Assembly: GCF_026283925.1 (NCBI RefSeq)
Contig: NZ_JAPDPF010000001.1
Location: 186,001 to 250,000 of the forward strand
Source of the DNA: Dyella halodurans
GTDB taxonomy: Bacteria > Pseudomonadota > Gammaproteobacteria > Xanthomonadales > Rhodanobacteraceae
Direction of reading: 5' to 3'
Length of the DNA stretch: 64,000 nucleotides
This document shows positions 56,291-64,000 of the stretch, in pieces. How positions within the stretch are numbered: position 1 is the first letter of the stretch; every line of letters begins with the position of its first letter. The position numbers and the translations under genes were made by a program. Below the pieces are notes generated by a model. The model worked only from the letters and a program-made list of their open reading frames with translations. It was not told the origin of the DNA and did not search any database.

Positions 56291-57615
56291 TGAAGCCCAT
56301 GCGCAAATTGAGCACAAGCCTTGCCCTCGTCCTGCTGGTCGTCGCCGCGTTGATCGCCGGTCCGGCCGCAGCCCAGTCGCTCAATGTCGACATCGTCGGC
56401 GGACTCAAGACGGCCACCCCGATCGCCGTGGTGCCGTTTGCCCAGGCCGGCGGCGAGCCGTTGGCGACCGACGTTGCCGACGTCATGCGCAACGACTTCA
56501 ACCGGTCCGGCAAATTCCGCTCGCTGGCCAAGAGCGAGATCGTGGAGACGCCCTCCAAGGGTGCGGACATCAACTTCGCCACCTGGCGCCTGCTCAAGCA
56601 GGACTACATGGTGGTGGGGCGCGTCATTGACGCGGGTGGCGGCAGCCTGCGCGTCGAGTACGAGTTGTGGGACGTCAACAAGCAGCAGAGTCTGCTGGCC
56701 CAGGCCTTCACCGCACCGGTCGGTGACCTCCGCGGCGTCGCCCACCAGATCGCCGACCAGATCTACGAAAAGATCACCGGCGTACGCGGAGCGTTCTGGA
56801 CGCGCATTGCCTATATCACGGCCGTAGGCCTAGGCAACAACACCACCTATGCGCTGATCGTGGCGGATTCGGACGGCTACAACCCGCAGGTCGTGGCCCG
56901 CTCGCGCGAGTCGCTGCTGTCGCCGGCGTGGTCGCCGGATGGCCGCAAGATCGCCTACGTGTCGTTTGAGAGTGGCAATTCGGCCATCTACGTGCAGGAC
57001 ATCACTACCGGTTCGCGTCAGCTGGTGTCGGCCAGGTCGAAGGGTATCAATGGTGCTCCGGCCTGGTCGCCGGATGGCAGCAAGCTGGCCCTCTCGCTGT
57101 CCTATCAGGGCAATCCCGAGATCTATGTGATGGATCTGGCCAGCCGCCAGGAGACCCGCCTGACCAACAATCTGGCGATCGATACCGAGCCGCGCTGGAC
57201 TCCGGACGGCCAGAGCATCATCTTCACGTCGGACCGTTCCGGCCGTCCGCAGCTCTACCAGATGCCGGCCAGCGGTGGTGGCGCAGACCGCATCACGTTC
57301 CAGGGTCAGTTCAACGCCAACGCCTCGATCAGCTATGACGGCAAGCAGATCGCGATGGTGCAGGGCAACGGGAACGTGTATCGTATCGCCATTATGGACC
57401 GCAGTCTGGGTGGGCAGGTGCGCTTCATTTCGCCGGGTCCAATCGATGAAACGCCGAGTTTCGCGCCCAATGCCAGCATGCTGTTGTATGCCGCCAGCGA
57501 AGGACGCCGTGGCGTGTTGTATGCCGTATCGGCTGATGGCCTGGTCCGGCAGCGCCTCGTGCTGTCCGATGGCGATGTCCGCGAACCGGCCTGGGGGCCC
57601 TACCGGGAGCGTTGA
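56290..57615 (+). CDS. tolB: Tol-Pal system beta-propeller protein TolB
   Basis: A 441-residue periplasmic protein. A signal peptide ends near AGPAAA-QS. The N-terminal domain (PIAVVPFAQAGGEPLATDVA) binds Pal and TolA partners, and a six-bladed propeller follows with repeats WSPDGRKIAYVSF, WSPDGSKLALSLS and WTPDGQSIIFTSD. The ATG at 56290 overlaps the tolA stop; a GTG one codon earlier and an ATG at 56302 are also possible. A 249-base gap precedes pal. Confidence 0.96.
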   Translation: MKPMRKLSTSLALVLLVVAALIAGPAAAQSLNVDIVGGLKTATPIAVVPFAQAGGEPLATDVADVMRNDFNRSGKFRSLAKSEIVETPSKGADINFATWRLLKQDYMVVGRVIDAGGGSLRVEYELWDVNKQQSLLAQAFTAPVGDLRGVAHQIADQIYEKITGVRGAFWTRIAYITAVGLGNNTTYALIVADSDGYNPQVVARSRESLLSPAWSPDGRKIAYVSFESGNSAIYVQDITTGSRQLVSARSKGINGAPAWSPDGSKLALSLSYQGNPEIYVMDLASRQETRLTNNLAIDTEPRWTPDGQSIIFTSDRSGRPQLYQMPASGGGADRITFQGQFNANASISYDGKQIAMVQGNGNVYRIAIMDRSLGGQVRFISPGPIDETPSFAPNASMLLYAASEGRRGVLYAVSADGLVRQRLVLSDGDVREPAWGPYRER

Positions 57616-57864
57616 TCAGTTCATGCCGTGACGCGTAAGCGGCACGGCCATGTGATTCGGGTGTGAATGCAATAACCACACCCCGGATCAAACAGCTTGT
57701 CGGTCGCGGCAGTGCGTCGCAATCGGCGGGTCAGGCGGTTGCGAGACAGCGCACCGCCGGCAGCAAAATGTCAAAATAACAGCCGGTTGACCGGCGATCA
57801 CTGTCCCGAAACCGCAATCATTACTGACTGTCGGAACTCAAACCTGTTTGAAGGAACGTCCACC

Positions 57865-58371
57865 ATGAATAAGACCATTCGCGTTGCCCTGGTCGCCCTG
57901 CTTTGCGTTGGCGCGGCCGCATGCTCGAAGAAGCAGGAAGTTAAGCCGCAGCCGCAGCCTGAGCCGCAGCCCATGACTCAGCCGGCCCCGACCAGCAACA
58001 AGTTCACCCCGGCCGATCTCGATACCGATGCCTGCCTGCGTCAGCGCGTCGTGTACTTCGATTTCGACAAGGACGTGATCCGTCCTGAGTTCGAGCAGAT
58101 CATGCAGTGCCATGCTAAGTACCTGCAGGACCGCCCGATGGCTGCCATCCGTCTGGAAGGCCACACCGACGAGCGCGGTACCCGCGAGTACAACCTTGGC
58201 CTGGGTGAGCGCCGTGGCAACGCCGTGTCGAACGCCCTGCAGGCTAACGGCGGCTCGGCCAGCCAGCTCAGCGTGATCTCGTTCGGCAAGGAAAAGCCGG
58301 TGTGCCGTGAGCACAACGAGGATTGCTGGGCCAAGAACCGTCGCGTCGAGATCATCTACACGGCGAAGTAA
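57865..58371 (+). CDS. pal: Peptidoglycan-associated lipoprotein Pal
   Basis: A 168-residue outer-membrane lipoprotein. The lipobox VGAAAC places the lipidated Cys at residue 20. A Pro/Gln-rich linker leads to the OmpA-like peptidoglycan-binding domain: VVYFDFDKDVIRPEF, then LEGHTDERGTREYNLGLGER with the conserved Asp and Arg that hold diaminopimelate. AAGGA precedes the ATG. The cpoB start overlaps the stop (TAATG). Confidence 0.97.
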   Translation: MNKTIRVALVALLCVGAAACSKKQEVKPQPQPEPQPMTQPAPTSNKFTPADLDTDACLRQRVVYFDFDKDVIRPEFEQIMQCHAKYLQDRPMAAIRLEGHTDERGTREYNLGLGERRGNAVSNALQANGGSASQLSVISFGKEKPVCREHNEDCWAKNRRVEIIYTAK

Positions 58372-59267
58372 TGAAGCAGCATCTGGCTAAAAGTTTTACA
58401 GCCAGGATGAGCATGGCGGGCGCATTCGCGTCCGCCATGCTTTTTGCCGTCCCAGCACTGGCGCAGGATTCCCGCTTGAGCCTGGCCGACCGCGTGGCGC
58501 GGCTCGAGCAGCAGGCGCAGAACCAGAACCAGGGCGGCGTGGGGTTGGTCAACCAGGTGCAGGCACTGCAATCGCAGGTGCAGCAGCTGCAGGGTCAGGT
58601 CGAGGAGCTTCAGCATCAGCTGCAGCAGGCCGACGACAAGAACAAAGCACAGTACACGGATCTCGATTCGCGCCTGGGCCGCCTTGAGGGTGGTGCCGGT
58701 GCCGCGGGCGGGACTGCCGCCGGTGCCGCCAACGCGAATCCGGCGCCTGCGCCCAATGCGCCGAACGCCGCGCCGGCTGTGGCCGCCGCCGCGGGTGCCG
58801 TCGCTGCGGCGACGCCGGACGCAGGCAAGGGCAAGAACGCGAAGGCCGCTGGCGCAGCGCCGACGCCGGCCAATGCGGCGGGCGCGCAGGCTGCTTACGA
58901 TGATGCATTCAAGGCGCTGCGTGGCGGCGACTATGTGACAGCGTCGCGTGGCTTTCGCAATTTCATCCAGCAGTACCCCGACAGTCCGCTGACGCCAAAC
59001 GCCTTCTACTGGCTGGGCGAGTCGTACTACGTCACCATGAATTACCCGGTGGCGGTCGAAGCTTTTCAGCACCTGCTGAGTCAGTTCCCGCAAAGCGAGA
59101 AGGCACCCGATGCCATGCTCAAGCTCGGTTACAGCCAGCTCGAGCTGAAGCAGGTCGATGCCGGCAAGGCCACGCTGAAGGCGGTATCCAGCAAGTATCC
59201 GGGTTCCAACGCGGCCAAGCTGGCCCAGGAACGTCTGCGCCGGCTCCAACTGCAGCCGGCCAATTGA
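58371..59267 (+). CDS. cpoB: Cell-division coordinator CpoB (YbgF)
   Basis: A 298-residue periplasmic protein. A signal peptide (to about residue 31, ending PALA-QD) is followed by a trimerising coiled coil (about 36-95, rich in QVQQLQGQVEEL). An unusually long Ala/Pro/Gly-rich linker runs from about 100 to 180. Tetratricopeptide repeats end the protein (AYDDAFKALRGGDYVTASRG, FYWLGESYYVTMNYPVAVEA). CpoB couples Tol-Pal to peptidoglycan synthesis. It overlaps pal by one base. Confidence 0.94.
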   Translation: MKQHLAKSFTARMSMAGAFASAMLFAVPALAQDSRLSLADRVARLEQQAQNQNQGGVGLVNQVQALQSQVQQLQGQVEELQHQLQQADDKNKAQYTDLDSRLGRLEGGAGAAGGTAAGAANANPAPAPNAPNAAPAVAAAAGAVAAATPDAGKGKNAKAAGAAPTPANAAGAQAAYDDAFKALRGGDYVTASRGFRNFIQQYPDSPLTPNAFYWLGESYYVTMNYPVAVEAFQHLLSQFPQSEKAPDAMLKLGYSQLELKQVDAGKATLKAVSSKYPGSNAAKLAQERLRRLQLQPAN

Positions 59268-59277
59268 GGTTGTAGTT

Positions 59278-59967
59278 GTGAGCAGTAACGCGAGCGTGGT
59301 GCCTACCACCTCATCGCAAGCAGCATCCGAGCGCTTGCGCATCACCGAGATCTTCCACTCGATCCAGGGCGAGGCCGATGCGATTGGCTGGCGCACCGTG
59401 TTCGTGCGGCTGACCGGCTGTCCGCTGCGCTGTGTCTGGTGCGACACCGAGTATTCGTTTTACGGCGGCAACTGGCGCGAGATCGACGACATCGTGGCCG
59501 AAGTCGCCGCGCATGGTGCCAGGCATGTGTGCGTGACTGGCGGCGAGCCGCTGGCGCAGAAGCGCTGCCTGATCCTGCTCCAGCGCCTGTGCGATGCCGG
59601 CCACGACGTGTCGCTGGAGACTTCCGGCGCGCTGGATGTATCGCAGGTTGATCCGCGCGTGCGCAAGGTGATGGATCTGAAGGCGCCCGATTCCGGCGAA
59701 AGCCAGCGCAACCTGTGGTCGAACATCGAGCTGCTGTTGCCGCATGATCAGGTCAAGATCGTCATTGCCAGCCGGGCCGACTACGAGTGGGCGCGCGGCG
59801 TGGTGGCCGAGCATCGACTGATCGAGCGTTGCATGGTGTTGTTCTCGCCGGTGCATGGCGCGATCCAGCCGCGCGAACTGGCCGAGTGGATCATCGAGGA
59901 CAAGCTCGACGTACGCTTCCAGCTGCAGCTGCACAAGCTGCTATGGAACGACGAACCCGGCCACTGA
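59278..59967 (+). CDS. queE: 7-carboxy-7-deazaguanine synthase
   Basis: A 229-residue radical SAM enzyme of the queuosine pathway that turns carboxy-tetrahydropterin into 7-carboxy-7-deazaguanine. The [4Fe-4S] Cys triad is in TGCPLRCVWCDTEYSF (CxxxCxxC), and the N-terminal IFHSIQGEADAIGWRTVFVR and CVTGGEPLAQ are family motifs. It starts at GTG 59278, 10 bases after cpoB, as in other Xanthomonadales clusters. Confidence 0.96.
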   Translation: MSSNASVVPTTSSQAASERLRITEIFHSIQGEADAIGWRTVFVRLTGCPLRCVWCDTEYSFYGGNWREIDDIVAEVAAHGARHVCVTGGEPLAQKRCLILLQRLCDAGHDVSLETSGALDVSQVDPRVRKVMDLKAPDSGESQRNLWSNIELLLPHDQVKIVIASRADYEWARGVVAEHRLIERCMVLFSPVHGAIQPRELAEWIIEDKLDVRFQLQLHKLLWNDEPGH

Positions 59968-59975
59968 ACCGCTTG

Positions 59976-59999
59976 TGTAGGAGCGCACCCAGTGCGCGA
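59976..59999. repeat. REP-like unit, single copy
   Basis: TGTAGGAGCGCACCC followed by AGTGCGCGA, identical to the left unit of the pair at 27096. Here no inverted partner follows. It lies between queE and queC. Confidence 0.75.
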
Positions 60000-60127
60000 T
60001 ACAACCTCGCGACACCATGAGTTTCTTGGGGCCATCACCATGCCCCAACAAAGCTTCCCACGCGCCGGCCATTTTGCCGGTGGCGTTTTTCGGCCGGTGA
60101 CCGGCCTGACTTGGATGGATGCAACGC

Positions 60128-60814
60128 ATGTCACAGGAATCCCCCCGCAAGGCCGTCGTACTCGTCTCCGGCGGCATGGACTCGGCCGTCACGATCGCCC
60201 TGGCCCGTGAACAGGGCTACCAGGTGCACGCACTGAGCGTTGCCTACGGACAGCGTCACAGCGCCGAGCTGGAGGCTTCCGAGCGCGTCTCGCGTGCGCT
60301 GGGCGCGGTCGAACACAAGACCGTCCAGGTGGACCTGCGCACCATCGGCGGGTCGGCACTGACCGCCGATATCGATGTCCCGCTGGATCAGACCGGCGAC
60401 CACGGCATTCCGGTCACCTATGTGCCTGCGCGCAACACCATCATGTTGTCGATCGCGCTGGGCTGGGCCGAAGTGCTTGGGTCCAATGACCTCTGGTGCG
60501 GCGTCAATGCGGTGGATTATTCCGGCTATCCGGACTGCCGGCCTGCCTTTATCGAAGCGTTCGAGCAACTTGCCAACGTGGCCACCAAGGCCGGCGTGGA
60601 AGGGGCGGGCATCAAGATCCGCGCGCCGCTGATGCGCATGAGCAAGGCGGATATCGCACGCGAAGGCCAGCGCCTGGGGGTGGATTTCTCGATCACCGTC
60701 AGCTGCTACCAGGCGGACACCGAAGGCCGCGCCTGCGGCCATTGCGACGCCTGCCGACTGCGCGCGCAAGGCTTCATTTCGGCTGGTTTGCCCGATCCGA
60801 CCCGCTATATCTGA
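60128..60814 (+). CDS. queC: 7-cyano-7-deazaguanine synthase
   Basis: A 228-residue enzyme that makes preQ0 from 7-carboxy-7-deazaguanine, ammonia and ATP, for queuosine in tRNA. The PP-loop is [15 protein letters not shown]. The structural zinc site is the four-Cys cluster in [34 protein letters not shown] is also typical. The start at 60128 gives [12 protein letters not shown]; an ATG three codons upstream is possible. It is 160 bases after queE. Confidence 0.96.
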   Translation: MSQESPRKAVVLVSGGMDSAVTIALAREQGYQVHALSVAYGQRHSAELEASERVSRALGAVEHKTVQVDLRTIGGSALTADIDVPLDQTGDHGIPVTYVPARNTIMLSIALGWAEVLGSNDLWCGVNAVDYSGYPDCRPAFIEAFEQLANVATKAGVEGAGIKIRAPLMRMSKADIAREGQRLGVDFSITVSCYQADTEGRACGHCDACRLRAQGFISAGLPDPTRYI

Positions 60815-60874
60815 ACGCGCTTGCTTGTGCCTTCGGCGCTAAGTCAATAAAATTGCGGGCTTGCCTTTGAAGAT

Positions 60875-60950
60875 GGGCCGTTAGCTCAGTCGGTAGAGCA
60901 GTAGACTTTTAATCTATTGGTCCCGAGTTCGAATCTCGGACGGCCCACCA
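60875..60950 (+). tRNA. tRNA-Lys (anticodon UUU)
   Basis: A 76-base cloverleaf: acceptor GGGCCGT pairs with ACGGCCC, the D arm has GCTC...GAGC with AGTCGGTAGA, and the anticodon arm is GTAGA-CTTTTAA-TCTAT with anticodon TTT. The T arm has CCGAG-TTCGAAT-CTCGG. The CCA end is encoded. A terminator follows 10 bases later. Confidence 0.97.
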
Positions 60951-60960
60951 AAGCATTCGG

Positions 60961-60988
60961 AGACCTGCGGAAACGCAGGTCTTTTTTT
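60961..60988 (+). terminator. Rho-independent terminator of tRNA-Lys
   Basis: Stem AGACCTGCG / CGCAGGTCT with a GAAA tetraloop followed by seven T. Confidence 0.93.
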
Positions 60989-61055
60989 GGCCGCTATCTC
61001 GACCCTGCATGAGAGCTGGGGCGTGCAGCGTCAAGCTGCCGATCGCGCGGATGAA

Positions 61056-62492
61056 TCAACCCGCCTGACGCCAGGGCGACGAGGAGCGGCTGCGGCTGCT
61101 CGAGTGCCGCTCCATGGCAGGCATGCGGGGCAGGTCGAACCAGAACGTGCTGCCCTGTCCGGGCTCGGAGCGCAGGCCGATGCGCGTGCCCAGCAGGCGG
61201 GCGAGTCGCTCGGCGATGGCGAGCCCGAGGCCGTAGCCGCCGCGGCGCTCGTTTTCCGCGGTCTGCAGCTGCACGAACTCTTCGAAGATGCGTTGCTGGT
61301 GGATGACGGCGATGCCGGGTCCGTTGTCACGCACCTCGATCCGGATCGCCTGGCCGCGGCGCCGCGCAGCAATCAGTACGCGTCCACCCGAGGCATTGGC
61401 GATCGCGTTGCTGGCCAGTTGATAGAGCAGGCTGGCAGCGACATCGGCGTCGCCGTGCAGCCGATGCTGGCTACCCCGCCAGGCGAGCGTGACGTTTTGC
61501 AGTGTCGCCTCGTGATTGAGCGAGGTGCGGTCCCGCATGAACAGCTCGGCGGCGGTGAATCCCGCGGGCTTGACCGCAATCACGCCGGCGTCGAGCCGGG
61601 ATATTTCCAGCAGTGCGTCCAGCAGGCGCGTCATCGACGCGATGCTGATGCGCATCTGCTGAACCATGGACTGCTGCTCGTTGTCCGCACCGGCATCCAG
61701 GCCGCCGGCAAACAACTCCAGCGCCTGCAGAGGCTGGCGGAAATGATGGCTGACGAGCGCGATGAATTGGGACTTGCTGCGGGTGGCGGCCTGGCTCTGA
61801 CGTAGGCGATCCAGGGCTTCGGTGGCGTTGTCGTGCTGGACTGCGCTCCAGTCGCGCTGCTGTTCCTCCTGCAATTCGGACAAACGCTGCAAAGCCTGGT
61901 TCACGCGCGTGAATTCCGCGCTGCCCGGCTTGCTGTCGGCAACCGGCCGTCGGGCATTGATCAGGTCATGCAGTGCAGCTTCGACATGCGAGAGAGGTTC
62001 GAGCACGCGATTGCGGAGCGTCATGCGCGCCAACCATGCGAGGAGCATGACGCCGGCGCTGCAAAGGCTGCCGAGCAGCCACACCAGACCCTGTGCCCGA
62101 TGCAGCGCGTGCGTATCGACCTGCATGCTCAGCCAGGAGGATGTGCCGCCATGGTCGGCCAGCTCGCTTCGATAGGTCGCACCATCTTGCTTCAGTGCGG
62201 CGCCGCTGCTCCAGAAACCACCGTCAGGGCGATGGAGTTCAATCCGCTGTAACTGATCCGCCTGGCCATCGCGCAGGGCCAGGTCGAGCGTTGCCTGTGG
62301 CGAGGCGATGCCTTGGCGGCTCAGCTGGCTGGCAAGGCGCTCCATGCGCAAGGTGACGGCCGCATCGGCGCGTTCGCCGAGGTTGTGCGTCTGCTGGATA
62401 CACAGTGCCAGAACAAGTGCCAGCGCGGCAATCGTGCTCGGCATGATGGCGTCGATGAACAGGCGGGACAGCAGGCGCGCGCGCTGTTCCAT
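61056..62492 (-). CDS. Orphan membrane sensor histidine kinase
   Basis: A 478-residue sensor kinase. Helices at about 15-33 and 136-154 enclose a small periplasmic domain (about 34-135), followed by a HAMP-like linker, a coiled coil (about 195-238), HisKA with His249 in FIALVSHHFRQPLQAL, and HATPase (LLYQLASNAIANASG, DNGPGI, GYGLGLAIAERLARLLG). The tail is Ser/Arg-rich. No response regulator is adjacent: the neighbours are a tRNA gene and a DUF3617 gene. Signal and partner are unknown. Confidence 0.9.
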   Translation of the reverse strand: MEQRARLLSRLFIDAIMPSTIAALALVLALCIQQTHNLGERADAAVTLRMERLASQLSRQGIASPQATLDLALRDGQADQLQRIELHRPDGGFWSSGAALKQDGATYRSELADHGGTSSWLSMQVDTHALHRAQGLVWLLGSLCSAGVMLLAWLARMTLRNRVLEPLSHVEAALHDLINARRPVADSKPGSAEFTRVNQALQRLSELQEEQQRDWSAVQHDNATEALDRLRQSQAATRSKSQFIALVSHHFRQPLQALELFAGGLDAGADNEQQSMVQQMRISIASMTRLLDALLEISRLDAGVIAVKPAGFTAAELFMRDRTSLNHEATLQNVTLAWRGSQHRLHGDADVAASLLYQLASNAIANASGGRVLIAARRRGQAIRIEVRDNGPGIAVIHQQRIFEEFVQLQTAENERRGGYGLGLAIAERLARLLGTRIGLRSEPGQGSTFWFDLPRMPAMERHSSSRSRSSSPWRQAG

Positions 62493-62870
62493 GGGTCAGG
62501 CCTCCACTGTTGCACGGCTCGGTGGAAGCGGCGCGAGGCACGGCCCGGGAGTCCGTTGACGGTGCATGACGTGAGCCGGTTGCATGATGGTTGACCCGCG
62601 GCAGGAGAGCAACGGAAACGAGCATCCTGGACAGGTCCCGGTCGGGACCACCCTGCATGAGACTCTAAAGAATCGTATGGGACCCGGCGATACACATTTC
62701 GTTCTAGCGCGAGGTGCCATAGGGCAAATGGTCTATTTGCCCGTCCGGCCGGAATGTTGGCGCGCCGTCATGGCATGGCGGATCGTGAACAGGCCCTGGT
62801 TGCATGACGCGGCAACGATTTGGCGGTACCTTGCAGACCCGCACGGCCCGTCGGCCGAATGGAGATCGTC
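62493..62870. other. Divergent intergenic region, histidine kinase / DUF3617 gene
   Basis: A 378-base gap with locally lower GC between about 62660 and 62745. It contains an 8-base inverted repeat GGGCAAAT (62722-62729) and ATTTGCCC (62735-62742) with a 5-base spacer. An open frame at 62584-62910 has no recognisable homology, overlaps the DUF3617 gene in another frame, and is probably not a gene. Confidence 0.45.
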
Positions 62871-63389
62871 ATGTCCGCTCGCTTTCGCTTCCTGCTCGCC
62901 GTTTCATTGATCAGTGTTACCAGCGTAGTCCTTGCCCAGGACATCCCCGCCAATATGCCCAGGCGCAAGGCCGGGTTGTGGGAAATGCAGACCACCGGCA
63001 TGGGCGGGCGCCAGCAGACCATGAAGCTATGCCTCGACGCGGATACCGATCAGGCCATGTACAAGATGGGCACGCAGATGAGCGGCCAGAAATGCAGCAA
63101 GTTCAACATCGACGTCAAGGGCAATTCCGTAGTGTCTGACGCGGTCTGCAAGGTGGACGGCCCCAACGGCCCCATGAGCATCACCAGCCACAGCGAGACC
63201 CAGTTCGATGGCGACTCCTCGTATCACACCGAAGGCCACGTCAGCTACGATCCGGCCCCCGCCGGCATGGGGCAGATGGCGGTGAGCAGCACCGGCCGCT
63301 GGGTGGGGCCATGCGCGGCGGGTCAGAAGCCCGGCGACATGATCATGTCCAACGGGCAGACCATGAACATCAAGGACATGCATCCCTGA
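62871..63389 (+). CDS. Secreted DUF3617 family protein
   Basis: A 172-residue predicted periplasmic protein. A signal peptide (to about residue 22, ending SVVLA-QD) is followed by the DUF3617 pattern: RRKAGLWEMQTTG at the N-terminus, two Cys in LCLDADTD and GQKCSKFNID, a third in DAVCKVDG, and a C-terminal RWVGPCAAGQKPGDMI. The start at 62871 has GGAG seven to ten bases upstream. Members are widespread in Proteobacteria and their function is unknown. Confidence 0.88.
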   Translation: MSARFRFLLAVSLISVTSVVLAQDIPANMPRRKAGLWEMQTTGMGGRQQTMKLCLDADTDQAMYKMGTQMSGQKCSKFNIDVKGNSVVSDAVCKVDGPNGPMSITSHSETQFDGDSSYHTEGHVSYDPAPAGMGQMAVSSTGRWVGPCAAGQKPGDMIMSNGQTMNIKDMHP

Positions 63390-63464
63390 TGCCGGTCTCA
63401 CGGGCGTCGGCCTCGGCGCTCGTGGCCGTTGGGTGGGGGAGGGTAAAGCGACGCCAGGCGGCTT

Positions 63465-64000
63465 CTAGCGAGAGGGTGGCTGCATGAGCCGGTGTATCAG
63501 CGCCTCGTGCTCGGCATCGATCTTCCGCAGGCGGGTCTGCATGGCCGCATCGCTCACCCATTGGGCACTGTAGACGCGACGCTTGTCGAGGTTGAACTCG
63601 ATGTCCGCAAAAGGCACCAGCGATTCATTGCCGGCGGCCGAGAAGGCGCTGAGGTTGCAGATAAGCTGCAGCTTGGCCATTTCCGCCGTGGCATTCTTGC
63701 CCTTGCCATAAGAAGTGAGCGCGGCGGCGACCCGTTGGCGCAATTCCGACGGCAGGTCGGTGCGTATCACGATGACGGAATTCGGAATCAGGCTGGACGT
63801 CCACAGCACGCGTAGCCGGTCATATTGATCGGGAAAGCGTTTGGCAAAGCGCTCCAGGTCCGAGCTGTTGTTGGTGGCGACGTCGACCTCCTTGTTCGCC
63901 ACGGCCAACGCGTTGTTCTGGTGGTTGTCGACGGAAACGCTTGCAAAAAACGTATCCGAGTCGAGCCGGCGATTCGCGAACACCTGGGTCTCCGGCACCA
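63465..64000 (-). CDS. PhnD-like substrate-binding protein, C-terminal part (5' end outside window)
   Basis: The minus-strand frame is open to the right window edge. The 178 visible residues match the C-terminal half of PhnD/phosphonate-type periplasmic binding proteins: FFASVSVDNHQNNALAVANK, then EVDVATNNSSDLERFAKR and IPNSVIVIRTDLPSELRQRV. Such proteins are usually about 300 residues, so nearly half is missing to the right. Whether it feeds an ABC transporter or is a sensor domain of a larger protein (PhnD-like domains also precede histidine kinases) cannot be decided; the stop at 63465 shows no further domain follows it. Confidence 0.8.
   Translation of the reverse strand, partial: VPETQVFANRRLDSDTFFASVSVDNHQNNALAVANKEVDVATNNSSDLERFAKRFPDQYDRLRVLWTSSLIPNSVIVIRTDLPSELRQRVAAALTSYGKGKNATAEMAKLQLICNLSAFSAAGNESLVPFADIEFNLDKRRVYSAQWVSDAAMQTRLRKIDAEHEALIHRLMQPPSR

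Noticed and set aside
60000-60127. preQ1 riboswitch before queC
   Set aside because: The gap contains GC-rich hairpins such as GGCCGGTGACCGGCC but no preQ1 aptamer core that I can recognise, and queC is not preceded by the A-rich tail those aptamers need.
62584-62910. 108-codon open frame before the DUF3617 gene
   Set aside because: It overlaps the signal-peptide region of the DUF3617 gene in another frame and resembles no family I know. It is kept only as a remote possibility.

Overview
The window reads as chromosomal DNA of a high-GC gammaproteobacterium of the order Xanthomonadales, most likely family Rhodanobacteraceae (Dyella, Luteibacter or Frateuria type). The reasons are the gene orders pilR-pilS next to sucC-sucD, bamD divergent from rluD-pgeF with clpB nearby, and ruvC-ruvA-kup-ruvB-ybgC-tolQRAB-pal-cpoB-queE-queC, plus Xanthomonadales-type protein sequences. 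The assignment is inference from gene content; no rRNA is present. Most of the window is core genome. I see no prophage, insertion sequence, CRISPR array or defence island.

Left part (1-7.8 kb): the 3' end of a TonB-dependent siderophore receptor gene followed by a PiuC-type dioxygenase and a Sel1-repeat protein (an iron-uptake triad), then a DoxX membrane protein, a short-chain dehydrogenase, a large MscS-type channel and a secreted two-repeat protein. From 7.85 to 15.3 kb lies a mannoside-utilisation locus: a LacI-type repressor, a FucP-like sugar permease with an unusual inserted repeat domain, a PfkB sugar kinase and an AGE-family epimerase/isomerase on the minus strand, divergent from a secreted GH92 alpha-mannosidase. 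Two copies of a LacI-type palindrome flank the divergent promoters.

15.4-23 kb is rich in signalling: a CHASE3-like/PAS histidine kinase with a translationally overlapping single-domain response regulator, a REC-kinase-REC hybrid, then pilR and pilS. 23-33.5 kb is housekeeping: sucCD, nadE, bamD, rluD, pgeF, an orphan otsB and clpB with a sigma-32-like promoter. REP-like palindromes sit between several of these genes.

33.7-44.75 kb is a cobalamin regulon: a cobalamin riboswitch, then btuB, btuM, cobO, cobB, cbiB, cobD, cobQ, cobU, cobT, cobC and cobS, mostly overlapping by 4 bases. It covers import, adenosylation, amidation and lower-ligand attachment, but no corrin-ring genes are present here. 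44.9-60.8 kb is again core: fmdB-like, a DUF3011 protein, aspS, an alpha/beta hydrolase, yebC, ruvCA-kup-ruvB, the Tol-Pal envelope operon, queE and queC. The right end has tRNA-Lys(UUU), an orphan histidine kinase, a DUF3617 protein and the 3' part of a PhnD-like substrate-binding protein cut by the window edge.

The observations I consider most worth checking are the 12-residue repeat domain inserted into the sugar permease, the paired operators of the mannoside locus, the BtuM protein with its key cysteine, and a nested inverted-repeat element at 19.4-19.6 kb.
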